Of a stretch of DNA of 64,000 nucleotides, positions 39,273-51,300 are shown piece after piece. The notes under the pieces are model-generated. The model was given only the letters and a program-made list of their open reading frames with translations. It was not told the origin of the DNA and made no database searches. Each line of letters opens with the position of its first letter. The first letter of the stretch is position 1. A program made the translations under genes and the position numbers. The stretch comes from Eopsaltria australis (taxonomy: Eukaryota > Chordata > Aves > Passeriformes > Petroicidae): positions 124,001 through 188,000 of the forward strand of contig JAVTVJ010000969.1 in the NCBI GenBank assembly GCA_034509425.1. The letters run 5' to 3'.

Positions 39273-42200
39273 CTTTTTTTTTTAAATATCAAATTTTTTT
39301 ACACATAATTTGTTGATAAACAGTCCCCCAATATTAAAAAAAATCAAAAAAAAGAATCAAGTGTGTATTACTTTGGGCAGAACCACATCCCATTGATGAC
39401 ACAGCCACTCCTCCTTCAGCCGCCTGCGAGGCCGCAGCGTGTTCAGCCCACGAGAGTCAATGACACAAAACACAACCAGCTTTAGGATTCCTGAGTATTG
39501 ATTCCCTCAAGTTCCCTAAGTGAGTCTGTAAAACTCTGAAGCATCAGTCAAAGTGTGACCCAAACCACTGTGCTTTGGATCACAGACTAAGCCTCATCTA
39601 CACAGTGCAGGAAGAAATCTCTTGAGCGCTTCAGAGGGGAATGATGTACATGAAACCGACCCCGTTTCCCAAGCTGACTTCCGAGAGAGGCAGGCAGAAA
39701 TACCTCTGGATTCCTCCTCTTTGAATTTCTGTGAGAGTTCTGGGGAGCTGTTTGGCAAGAAGTCCAAGTCTGGTGAAGAAACCTCTAGGACCTGCTCCTC
39801 CTTTTGTTCATCAATGGCATAGTTTTACAGAAAACTGATCTGGAGATGAGCATTCAGCAAGTACACTTAAATATTGCTACTTTTGAGGAGAGGAGACGGC
39901 AAGAGGGAGAGAAGGAAGAGGGGAACATGGAGGACGTACAAGGTTAACAGTCCTGGAGACCAAGTGTCTACATAGAAAGTTAAACACACACAGCAAGGAG
40001 GCAGAGATTGTCACGGTAACAGCGTAGCTCAGCTCTGTCCTGCAGCAGGTAAACGTGCCAGGGACGGTCACCAGGAATATTCCCTCCTCTTGTCAGAATT
40101 ATCTGTGCCTAGGAACTTCCAGATGTTGGGATTTTACTACCAATCACCTCTGTGTTCACCTGCAGCCTTGTGTACACAAACACCCTGTCACCAAGAGGCC
40201 AAGCTAATTCCTTCAGTATTTTTAAGGAAAAAAGTAAATCTCAGAAACCAGGAGTGACTCCAGGGCACACCCAGAAAGAAGCTCTACAGACCCACACGGG
40301 TCCCCACTTTACAAAGCAGCTTCTGAGCACTGCTTTACTCTCCAGAGCCGGACTTCCATGGTGAAATCCCTCTGTTAAGTGATGTGACATTAGGACACTG
40401 CACCAGTGGTTAATGAGGGGGAAGAGAAAAGAACAAAGTGCCTGATTTTAGGTCAGGATACCTGGCTGCTTGGAAACCTGAACAGCTGTTGGTGGTACCT
40501 TTATCCCTGATGCAGCCAGTAAGCCATAGCACTCTGCCATCCCTCCTTCCCTATAAATACTCCCACTCTGTGGGCCAGGCCAGCACAGGGACCAGCACAG
40601 GGACTGCCAGAGGCTGAACAGAGGATGTGCGTGTGCATGCAGCAGAGAGGACACACGTTGAAACAAAGACAACTTTTAGACAGTGTTTGCTAAACACACA
40701 TTCTATTACATTTTATTTTAACCTTAAATACTCACCTCTGCCCCAATTTTATACTAAATCTTGCTCCTAAAAAAATTATTCACTAATTTAGCAGCACATA
40801 GCCATTCACTCAAAGCAAGGCTTGGAAATGGAGAGATCACCAGGCTTGGACCTACTCGTTAAAAGAGTTTTAGAAATATTTATCAGTTGGGGGTCAAGGT
40901 TTGTTTCTAGCAGTTTGGAGAGAGTTACCCACGGAATTCTAGCACTATGGATAAATGCTTCCATACAGCTTTGGCAGAAGGGCGGGATTCAAAACTTGTA
41001 TTTGACAAGGAATAAAAGTGAGCAGTGAAGCAGATTGGCCGATGCTCTAAAGCTTTTATAGCATAAATTCTGTATGTGCAGCCTAAGTCAGCGTGGCCGT
41101 GAGAGCAGAGCCTGTCCCCAGCTCGGTGCAGGGCAGCACCACTTGGCCCAGCTGAGCAACGGCTTCTGAAACCGAGAGGGTGATACAGGGGGCTAACACT
41201 GAGTAGCCAACATCTGCTGCTCCAAGCAGCTGGCAGTAGATCCACCCCCAGGCGAAGGGCGCAGGTTCAGCTCTCCCACATCCAAGAGAGCCAACCTGCC
41301 CCTGGCTCCTGTGTTACCTTGCTCCCAGGGCCACCCCACCAAGCCCCACGGTGCAAATCGGGAGCAGATTCAACCGTCTGAAGTCACTCTGGATCTGGGA
41401 ACCCCACTGCTGCTGCTTCTGATGGTGAACCAGATGCAGACAGGAGTGGATCTGATAGATCCTATTTCCTAAGGCTTCTAGAGAGACCTGCTGATACTGT
41501 ACCAGCTCAAGCATTGCCCTTCACAGAGGGGCTTCTGCTGATTTGAGATGCTCATTGCAAGAATATTAAACCAAACCTTCAGCAGGGGTAACTCTACCAG
41601 CTGCCCAGAGAAGATGAGATTACTCATTTTAAGCAGAGCCTCAAGTCAATCACTGGATGCTTCTCCAGACAGCCAAGCACTGCTTCCCACATGGAGCAGT
41701 GCCTGCTGCTGGCATCACAAGTAGAGGGATGTAAGCCAAACCTGTCTGGGAGCTCCAGGTCGGGACGGTACTGTCCCAGCTCATGGAGAAGCTCCACTGG
41801 ACAGGGGAATGCCTTAAAGCCCTTTATGATTCCAAAGGATCTCCTGGCTGCCCAAGTGTCTGAGGCAAATCTGACACCAGCACTCAATGACAGCACAACT
41901 CCTGTGAGGTGTGAAGACAGGTGAAACCAAATCTGTGTTGTTTTAAAATGCCACCTCCATAAAAACAGCCCAGCACACACATAGGAGACCTGCTAAAGCA
42001 ACAGGGAACACAAACACCAGGACACAGGCCCGAGACAACAACACCACCACATGAAAGCCATGAACAAAAATGTGTTTGGTGCTGCTGAGCCATCACTTCA
42101 GGTTCAGCTCAATGCCTCAAGTTCAAGATGAACGCCTAACACAAAGCCACTTCTGAGATTTGCAAGTGGGACTAAATCAAAGTTCCTAATTAAAATTTGG

Positions 42201-42883
42201 TTTTAGCCACGCTTTCCTTTCCCTTCCCCAGCCCCGGCAGAGTTTTGGGGCTTTGCGGAGCATCACAAAGGAGCTCATCCCCCCCAAAAAAGCATCTGGA
42301 AAGGGCTTCCTACAGCACAGGCTCAGTGAGGCCTCACCACGCAGGTGACTCACCAGAGATATCCCAGAAGGCCACGATGGTTTTAATGCAGGAGCCACAT
42401 CAGTGCATTTGTTCCATGAACCCTGCTGGGGAGCCCTCGCTCTTGAGATCAGCACCCCCAGCCATGGCATTCCACAGCCCCGAGGCCAACCAACCTCAGA
42501 CATCCAGACAAACCAGAGCAAAGCAGATTCTTCCTTCTTCCAATCACAGCCCTGCTTGGAGCCACTGAGATGAAGTTCATTCCTCCCCGAGCACAGGGAG
42601 ATTGAGAGCCGTAACACACAGCTGGTTTGTTAAACAAATTCATCGTTAAGGTTTAGCCTTAAACTGGTTGAGCTTGTTCTTTTTGCATGAGGAAAAACAT
42701 GATGTGGGCAATGCAAAAAAAAATGTCAATACTCCTTTTCCCTCCCCCCCGTCCCTACAGTTAATACCAGCACATCTCCAAATAAGTTAAAACGCATCTT
42801 ATAAGTTTTGGTAGCACCAAATTCTATCCCTTCCCTTCTTCTATCCCCATGTTGTAAACTGGAACACACTGGCCCAAGAGCAT

Positions 42884-42935
42884 CACAGAATATTCTGAGT
42901 TGGGAGGGACACACAAGAACCACTGATTCCAACTC
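42884..42935 (-). mobile_element. Short CR1-type LINE tail
   Basis: CACAGAATATTCTGAGTTGG and CACTGATTCCAACTC resemble the reverse complement of a CR1 3' end. It is about 50 bases only, so the call is weaker than for the other copies. Confidence 0.55.
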
Positions 42936-43243
42936 TAAATCAAAGCATAAAAGGGTTTGGCAAAAAATAAGCATCAGCCTTCCCCGTGCACACACAAAAA
43001 CCCACACTCCCAAAAAACCCCCTCACTCCTCTGGCACAGCCTTACACATCCATGAGCATCTACACACCTTCAGTAGGCTGCCAGAATAATTTCACCAGCT
43101 GGATACTGGGTTCCAAGGAGCTGCAACAAATCCAGAGTCCAGACTGGACTCAGTGTGCACCTCCTGTCCTGTGCACACGTGGCCAATTCCCATCGCAACC
43201 TGCTGTGTGCCGGACAGGGCGGTGAGCGCAGGGGCTGCTGCTT

Positions 43244-43249
43244 TTTATT
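43244..43249 (-). terminator. DDI2: Proximal poly(A) signal candidate for DDI2/RSC1A1
   Basis: AATAAA on the minus strand about 260 bases after the RSC1A1 stop codon. Use of this site would give a short 3' UTR. Confidence 0.5.
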
Positions 43250-43510
43250 CGTAGCGTTGGAGCTCATTCTAAAATTGTACATTAAAAAAAAACCAATAGG
43301 TTTAATCCAGTATGCATGATTAAAAGCTATCCTGTCCGCACAATGCAAGGACGTTTTCTTTCTTTTCAAAGCCCAAATCTAATGAATGAAACAGAAGAGA
43401 TGTGTTACTTTGGCTGCAAATAATTAAAAAAATCTGGCTCGACATTCTGCTCGTCCATTGTGGTGTGTAATTGAGATACTCCTGTAGAAGAAAAGATCCC
43501 TCTTCTGCAG

Positions 43511-45349
43511 TTATGTGGGAACAACAATGCTCTTGGCTAGCAAAATGAGAAGAGCAAGATCTGCGTTTCCATCCGCTTGTTCCAAGGCCTGGAGAGCTTC
43601 CTGCGGGGTAAAACCAGCACCGAGGATGCGGTCGACATCAGCTGCAGGGAAAGCAGGGGGTGCAGAAGCCCCTGTGGTCAGTCTGGTGTAGGCAGCTGGT
43701 GGGCTCAGCAGTGGTTCCTCATTCCCACCCACCAGACCTTCAGGAGCAGCACTGCCGCTCCTCCCGGGTGCTCCTGTGAACAGGCTCTGAGTATCCTGCA
43801 GTGAACCTTCACCCAAAGCAGGTGTGGAGGAAACAGGTGTGCTTTGCTCCAAAGTTGGACCAGGTGGACTCTGAGAGCTTCCTGCCAAAACCTCCCCCTG
43901 CTCTGGGCTCTGCTGCTGGCCAGGGGTGGCTGCAGAACTCACCACGGCCACATCACTCTTACCTGAGCCCTTCTGCCTCTCTGAAGCACCTCCCTCGAGC
44001 ACAGGCTGCCCAGGACCGATGGGCCCAGTGCTGATGTGCTCTCTGCCAGAATCACACGGCTGGCTCCCCTCTGCTCCTCCACCCTCAGACCTCACCTCAG
44101 CGAAGGAACAGCTCTGTTCCTGGCTGCCTGGATCCGAGCCTTTCTGCTCACCTTCAGGAAGCCCCTTCTGCTGGACTGCTGGCTCTCTGTGAACCATTTC
44201 CAGCTGTGAGACTTCTTCTGAGGCCAGGATCTTACATTCTCCTTTCCGACTGATAACCAAGAGTTTGTGAAGCTCTTTCAAGGCTGATGCTAGAGGGAAA
44301 CATGTGTCTTCTGAAGGTCTTCCTGGCTCTGTGTCCAGCTGATGGATGCTGGAGGGGGAAGAGCTGTCTGCTGCCAAATCATGATACTCTGCAGGACTTT
44401 CAGTACTGCTTTTAGACTGCAGGACATCACTGGTGGAAAGTGGATCACTCAAGGAGGATGCAGACTTCAGCAACTCCACCTCCATGGAGAAGGCCTCTGA
44501 GTTCAGGTTGGATATACATCTGTTCTCAGTCTGCTGCTTCTGCTCCCTTGCTGAGCTCTGCACTTCAGCTGCAGCCTGCTCCACTGCATCTATTTCCATG
44601 GAGGCTTCCATGTGCACGTAGCTACAGGAGGCTGACAGTTGGATACTCCCTTTCACACAGGAAAGACCTGCTCTCTCCAGTCCATCTTTCATTTCTGTGG
44701 GAGGATTTTCTGGCTGTTTGGCTTCTGCCACAGCAGGTTCCTCCACCCCACCAACACAGCAAGGAGGTTCTGGGTCAGTTGTCTCAGTTTGCTCCTCAAG
44801 ATGTTCCTTTTCTGGCTCTTTGCACATCCGATGGTCTGTGGGAAGCTCATGTTTTAGCTCCTGCTCTGAAGACAGACAGACATCTTTACCCTGCCTGTGC
44901 TTGGCAGCAGTGTCAGCCAAATTGACTTTTGTCACTTCCAGAGGAGGTTCTTGACCATGATCTTGTCCTTTAGCAATACATTCCTTTAAAATGTCAGCAC
45001 TAAATGTTTCTTTGAGTGTCTTCTGTGAAAGGCAAGCTGGATTGGAGCAGGTTCCATCCCCGGTGTGTAGAGAGGGGTCGTTATTTGCCAAGGAAGAGCT
45101 ATTGGAATGCTGCTGTAATACCAGAGGATGTTCTTTTCCTGGGGTTATCTGGTGCTCCGGTGAAGAGTCAGAAGTCTCGACGGCTCTAGGATCAATGGGC
45201 TCTGCAAGGCTGGATTCAGATGAGCAAATTGAAGCAGGGGCAGAGACAGAACGATCAAGTAATTGATTTGTGGGATTACAGATCTTGGAATTTAGTCCTG
45301 AAGACTGGACTGGATTTTGAAACCCATCAGAAGCTGGTAATGAGGGCAT
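43511..45349 (-). CDS. RSC1A1: RSC1A1 (RS1) open reading frame, intronless, inside the last DDI2 exon
   Basis: RS1 is described as a regulator of SGLT1 and other transporters, acting at the trans-Golgi network and on transcription. The frame from the ATG at 45349 codes 612 aa (human 617). Matches to human are the start [13 protein letters not shown] (human MSSLPTSDGFNHP), [21 protein letters not shown] and the C terminus [20 protein letters not shown] to [10 protein letters not shown]. The last 45 residues form a UBA domain with the GF loop (AGFT). The middle is serine-, glutamate- and glutamine-rich and probably disordered. Two QSP tripeptides (QQQSPEQ, SQSPPG) resemble the QSP/QCP peptides reported as active in mammalian RS1. 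The same frame continues upstream through [11 protein letters not shown] to a splice acceptor in phase with DDI2, so it may be made as a DDI2 fusion rather than alone. Confidence 0.9.
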   Translation of the reverse strand: MPSLPASDGFQNPVQSSGLNSKICNPTNQLLDRSVSAPASICSSESSLAEPIDPRAVETSDSSPEHQITPGKEHPLVLQQHSNSSSLANNDPSLHTGDGTCSNPACLSQKTLKETFSADILKECIAKGQDHGQEPPLEVTKVNLADTAAKHRQGKDVCLSSEQELKHELPTDHRMCKEPEKEHLEEQTETTDPEPPCCVGGVEEPAVAEAKQPENPPTEMKDGLERAGLSCVKGSIQLSASCSYVHMEASMEIDAVEQAAAEVQSSAREQKQQTENRCISNLNSEAFSMEVELLKSASSLSDPLSTSDVLQSKSSTESPAEYHDLAADSSSPSSIHQLDTEPGRPSEDTCFPLASALKELHKLLVISRKGECKILASEEVSQLEMVHREPAVQQKGLPEGEQKGSDPGSQEQSCSFAEVRSEGGGAEGSQPCDSGREHISTGPIGPGQPVLEGGASERQKGSGKSDVAVVSSAATPGQQQSPEQGEVLAGSSQSPPGPTLEQSTPVSSTPALGEGSLQDTQSLFTGAPGRSGSAAPEGLVGGNEEPLLSPPAAYTRLTTGASAPPAFPAADVDRILGAGFTPQEALQALEQADGNADLALLILLAKSIVVPT

Positions 45350-48300
45350 TTCCAGTGAGGTAGTTTCTTTGTCACTATTCTCTATGGAAGACAGAAGGAA
45401 AGGAGCAGTCAGGACACAGCAGAAGCACCGCTGGCACCGTGGCAACACAAACTGGATCGGGTGGCTCTAAATACCTGGTCTGTGGCCCACTCCAGCTGCA
45501 GTAAACACACACTACATGCATCAAGGCTTCCGACGTTCTGTTTGGATTAGGAAACAAACACACCAAACTCGTGTTAGCATTCAGAGCACACACCATGCAT
45601 GGTTACAGTCCTGCACAGCTCCCCTCCCGACTGTCCGGCACAGTGGCATGGAGACTGCAGCAGCTCCTGCCTCCCAGAAGGACTCTGCCAGACAAATTTG
45701 GCACATCAAGGCAAAAATAACTCTGCCAGAGCACAATTTAAAGGCTGTTCTGTAGTGTCTATGTCACAGAGCAGTCTGTGGGTGATACTACACACTTGGT
45801 GAACTCCATACAGTGTAACACGTGTCTAGTGCTGTACTGGTCTGCTCTCCCTTTGGCTGGAGATACTCGGGCGACACATTTCAGGGATATGGGAACTGAG
45901 ATGGCAACACAGTTCCTGGGCTGTGCTCCCAGCAGTGCCATCAGACCCAAGAGAAGGTGACCAAACACCAGCTGGCTGCAGAAGGGAAGTGTACACATTG
46001 TAGGGGGAAAGAAATCCCCCAAAAGAACCGCTGCCCAAGGCTGGGAAGAGCAAAGCAAAGGAGCAGCCAGAAATCAAGCCCAGTTTGCTCCTTCCTTGTC
46101 CTCACAGAGAGCAGATGAATTACAGATCTCTATCAGAAACACCAAACACTGGCTGTGGTTATCAGGGAGATTAAATGACCTTATCTTGCTGACAGTCCAA
46201 TCCCGCTGATGTTTCAGCGCTCTCACGCTCATTAAATCACTCACGACCTTTGCAGGAGCGCCTGTCCTGCCACCACAGCCCTGCTCTGCCCAGGATCACA
46301 CACCAGCTTCTGTGCTCTGTGATTTGCTGCCCTTTCCCTTCCCAAACTCAGTGGTCTGAGACACACACCACTGGTTTTCCTGAAGTCTCTTTTTACAGGG
46401 GTGCTGGGGCACAGCTTGCCATGCCACACCTCCAGCCAGGGCTCCCTTTAAATTGCACAACACGACAGAAATCTGCCTTTCTCTCTTCAGCCTAGTTGCT
46501 TTTATTCTCTGTTAACTAAAACCAGTGCAGTACCTGCTGTGACACCACCCCACTGCTCACCTTTCCTAAGGGTGGCAACGCCCTTTGTGACAGAGGATAT
46601 GGATGAAAACCAGAGGGATCCTTTCTGTTTCTATGTGAAATAATTACATTCATGCTCTCACCTCCCAAAGCAACCCTTGAGGGAGGAAGCAGAACTGTCT
46701 TTTGACCCGCTGGATCGTTAATCAGGGTCTGATCAAACACGTCAGGAATTTGCATTTAGGTAGCAGCAGGAGCTGAGCCCCAGTCCCACCAGGGATATTG
46801 ATCCAGCTAAAACCAGGAACAAACTCTTCCCCACAAAGTGCACCATCAGGGATAAATTCCTCTCTGTTCCAGGAACAGCCTGAGTTGTTTGTGGTGGCAG
46901 TGACTTGGACTGAGGCTGCCTGGATGAAAAGGTGTGTGTGGGATGAACTGCCTGGCTACACTTCCTCCTCAGCAAAACAGCTCCAGTTTTGCTGCCAGGT
47001 TTGTAAATCCTCCATGATCACCCAGTTCCCCAGTGCTGGGAATTGGCACAGAAGAGCATCAAGCCCCCAGAAGTAACGAGGATGTGGAGGTCCCAGATCC
47101 CAGAGAACCTCACCAGGCCTCCACCACCACCTCCATAGGTGCTGAACCATCAGCAAGGCAGCTGACAGAAATCATGAGGCTCCCTAAAGTGGTCTTCAGG
47201 GGATTAAATAAAGCTCAAGAATAATCCAGGTGCATTCAAAACAAGCACTTTAATAGCCTGCAGGTGCAGGCAGCCATTTCTGTTGTCCTGGAAGCCAGCA
47301 AAAAGTCCTGCTTTTATAAAAGAACACACATCTTGTCAGGAGCTGAGTTTCTTGGGAGCTGCATCACATTCTCTTTCTGTCCTTCTTCCGTTTTCTGTTT
47401 TTTCCTTTCTTGGTTTTCTTGGTACCACCTAGCAGCAACTCAAGGTTTGGAAGAGAGAAAGAGGGAACGTGCTGACATTTTAGGATACAGCCAACAAAAG
47501 CCTATGGGCCAGAGGCTGGTGCAGTGTCTAGAACTATCAGGACTGTCCCAGTCAATCTGAACAACAGCCACTTTACTTCTGTGCCTTGGTGTTCTAGGAG
47601 CATTAAATGAACACACAAAATGGATTTCCTATTCCCATAAATCTTTTACATTCCTCTAGGGCTCAGCATCAACGGAAAGTGTCCGAGTGCTGACTAGCCT
47701 GAACAAAGCCTCATGGTCCTTAGAACTGTATGTGGCACATAAGCAGCTTGGATTTAAGTCATTTCAGGCACTTTTCTTTTTAAAAAACTCGACTAAAATG
47801 CTTTTATTGTAAAGACTCAGAGTTTGGGCTGAGGTTTGCTTGTTATTTAGTTCTCTTTCAATGGAGAACTAAATCCAACCAACTATAATATCTGCAAAAT
47901 CTCATCCAAAGTGGAAATATATTCCAAAAGCTAACCCAGTCTTCATCAGGCTCCAGGTTTCAACAGGAAAAGAACTAATATTTATACCTGCCAGGCTGTG
48001 GGAACAAACAAGAGCCCAGGCTCCTGAGCCTGACCTTTAGCGACGTCAAAACCCTGTCACAAGGTTAAACCCTTGTTTGTGTTTCTCTCTACTGGCTGCA
48101 ACTTGAGTTAATAAACATTCAAATTTGGCTAGAAAAGTCACACATTTAAACTATTCCTTATTGATTCATTAAAGCCAGATCTTCCTTCTGAGGTTTTTAC
48201 ATTTCTGGAAAGCTTATATTCTTAGGATGGAAGAAAATTGGCCAAAGGGAGCAATAAGTGCAGTCCTGTGCTCCCCTTAATGTTATCAACTTCATTATTT

Positions 48301-51300
48301 GTAATTAACTGCTTACTCTTTGGGTTGTCAGACAGTAGCTGGGAAGTGTTAAAGAAAAAATTTCAGTGCACTTCAACTATATATAGAGAGCTATACAGTT
48401 AAATATATATAAATTTTAGTATCTAATAAATATATATATGTATATATGGTCAAATCTTTTTATCTCATTTTAATTTTAAATATGGGCACGCTAGAGTCTT
48501 AAAAAATTAGCAAGAAAACGTTGAAACCAACTTGATCAGCTTAAACCTGACCCAGCAAAGAGTTCTGCATGTGTGTAGGAAGCAGAATTTACTGTGTTCT
48601 TTCAGAGGAAAAATGAGCAGTAAAACTCAAAAGGTCTCTAAAGAACTCTTGGATATAAAATGTTATCTTTCAAAGTTTTGGAAGAGGCTTAAGGAATACA
48701 CCCAGAGGTATTCACAGCTTCACTGAACAGCAGAGAAAAATTAATGAATTTCCCCTTTAGTTAAAAGCTGAATTACAGGAGGAGTTGAACAGAAAATTTG
48801 AATTTCAGACTGTTTTTGGCTCATAGCTCAGCTTTCAGCTATTTTGGCTGAAAATAAAATTACTTCACTAAATTTTGCAGCCACAAAATCTGCTGTAGCC
48901 CAGTCACTGCACCTGTGCAGTTTGGATTCCAGGGACACTGGGAACAAAACTGCAGGAAGGTGAAAGTTCTCTTTGCAGGTCCCGTTTAAGGCTGAGGATG
49001 TGAATTCAGCTTTTGAACCTCAGAGCAACTGCAAGGAGGCAATTCCCCCTCCAAGGGCTCGAGCACCATTCCAGGGAAAAATGCTGAAATAGTGTGAATT
49101 CTAAAAATCCTCATGAACCTTTGTCACTGCTACAGCTGCTCTATTTTTACGTGGTGCAGCCAATAAGAGCAGGGTTTTGGGAGCCTCCCCAAAGCTGTGC
49201 TCACAGGAGGCTACAGCAGCACCACAGCTGAGCCACATCCCAGCCACAGATAACCATTAACCTCCACGTCTGGAAAGCCAGGAAACCAGAGCGGGTGGGA
49301 AGCTGGAGAGAGAGCACAAATTAAACAGCAAACAGCCCCGAGTGCCCTCGTGCAGGTTTTGCAGCCCAGAAAGGAAGAGAGAAGTGCACTCAGAGGCCAC
49401 GAGCAAGAACAAAGCCCCTTCTCTCCACCCTTCACTGGCTGATGCTGCTCCCAGGAGCTCTACAGGGAACTGCTCACAGACACCCTGACATGCAGCAGAA
49501 AATAACGCAGGGATTCCTATTTCAGCTGGGCTCCTGCTGGTACCTGCTTCCTCTACGGATTTCTGTATTGCCTCTGCGAGCTCCTGGTCGGCGATGTCCT
49601 CGGGCCGCACGTCGTCGCGCCCCGCGCCATACGCCAGCCGCGCGCACTCGGGCAGCTCGCCCTCGGGCAGGAACGAGGTCTGTGAGCCCGTGGTGCCAAT
49701 CACCAGCACGTTCTTCTTGAGATCAATGGAGCACTGTGAAAGAGCAGAGACATCAGCGGCCTGCCGAGAGCCGGGCGCTTCCCAGAGGGAAAGAGAGACA
49801 CGAGGTCAGGCAATCTGTGTCCAGCGGGAACGGCTCGCAGCAGGTAAGGCTGGGCCAGGAGTATCAGCTCTAACCAAAGGGCCCTGTTTGACTCCATTTG
49901 TAACAAACCATTCAGCTGACAGGCTCTGCATCTTTGATCAGAGCAAAAAGCTCCAGGCAGCAGCCAGCCACCCCAGAGCTGTCCATGATGGATGCAGTGA
50001 ACGTGCTTCCAGGCTGGAAGATAATCCACCATCAACTCTCCCCAGGAAAATCCTAATGAATTCACAGCGGAGACATGTTGCACTTCTCACTAAACCTGCA
50101 AGAGCCAGGTAACTGTTTCAAAAGAGCTTTTGATACCTGATGCCTCTTAAGCATATCCAGTCCTAGGAGCATGTCCATGGGCTGCTCTTCAAGGATTGAG
50201 AAGGAGCACGCCAGGAAATCCCCTTCGATCTGCACCTGAGCTGAAACACAAGGGAGAGAAGTTCCCACTACAGCACAACAAATCTGCTTTCTGCTCTTCC
50301 ACCTCCTGGGAAAGGTCTGGGCAAATCTGAAACCAGCACTCTGGATGCACTGTTTTGGTCACAGAAAATCTGGCTCTGTGCAAGCCCCAGGACTGCCAGG
50401 CCTGTCATGGTCCCAGATTAATTATTTAAAAGCTGATGTGCCTAAGAACCTCAAGTCCTGCTTCTCTGACCCTCCAAGCTTGAGGGGCTGCAACCAGTTT
50501 ATTAGAGCACAAGTCTAAGCAGCAGCAACAGCAAACAGAATCAATTTTTCAGCAATAAGGACAATCACCTCCATCCAGAAAAGCTGCACAAGAGCACAGA
50601 GAGGCTTCTCTTTCCAAAGGAACAGCAAGGACTGCACTGTGCTGGAACCCTTCCTGAGTAGCTCACCCTGCCCACCCAAAACAGGGAAGGTCATGGGGTT
50701 CCACATTCCTCTTGGGTTTTGCCCCCAGAGAACGTGTCCTCTACATGTGCAGGAGCTGGGACTCCCTCACTTTAAAGTGTTAGAGGAATGCCATTAAAAT
50801 AAAGCATTAAATGAGACAGAAAACAGAGTTCTGTGCCCAAGACAAACAAACACATTGCAGATGCACTTTGATTTTACTCTGCAGGAGCTCCTAACAATTA
50901 CAGCACCAATCCTCAGTGCCAAGATTGTGAGAAATGCAGTCAAATCCCTGCTGAAGCTGCCCCAAAAACGCCAACACTTACCTAAGTGCACTCTGCCAAT
51001 GATTTTCTGTGTCCCAACACCCTTAGCGATGCCAGCCCACCGCCGATCCACCAGCCTCATGATGTTGCACCTTTCAGCACAGGCTTGGCTCATGATGGTC
51101 ATCTGGGCACCTACCAGCAACAGAACTCCATTAAATCCTGATAGTTTTTTATATTTTCTCCTGGAAGAGTTTAAGATCTGGCACTCAGTGGCTGGGAAAC
51201 CAACCCATCTGCCCCAGGGCATAAAGGCTTCCTGCAAAATCCCACTGTGCTGACCTGGGTGTCCACACATGGGGAAGCACTGACCATCACTGTAGGGATG

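Larger units (their letters stand above)
39273..43510 (-). other. DDI2: Probable long 3' UTR of DDI2/RSC1A1
   Basis: No coding exon recognised between the stop codon and the distal poly(A) signal. A proximal AATAAA at 43244-43249 could end a short transcript about 260 bases after the stop. A short CR1-like piece lies at 42884-42935 (CACAGAATATTCTGAGTTGG). The rest looks single-copy. Confidence 0.45.

Noticed and set aside
45350..45448. Upstream ATG at 45448 as the start of RSC1A1
   Set aside because: The sequence between this ATG and 45382 is a splice-acceptor pyrimidine tract. Homology to human RSC1A1 begins at the ATG at 45349, with a shared in-frame exon start at 45381.
49257..49543. Read-through of DDI2 exon 8 into the intron giving an extended C terminus
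   Set aside because: A good GT donor is present at 49543 and the intron-coded residues resemble no DDI protein. This would only be an intron-retention product.
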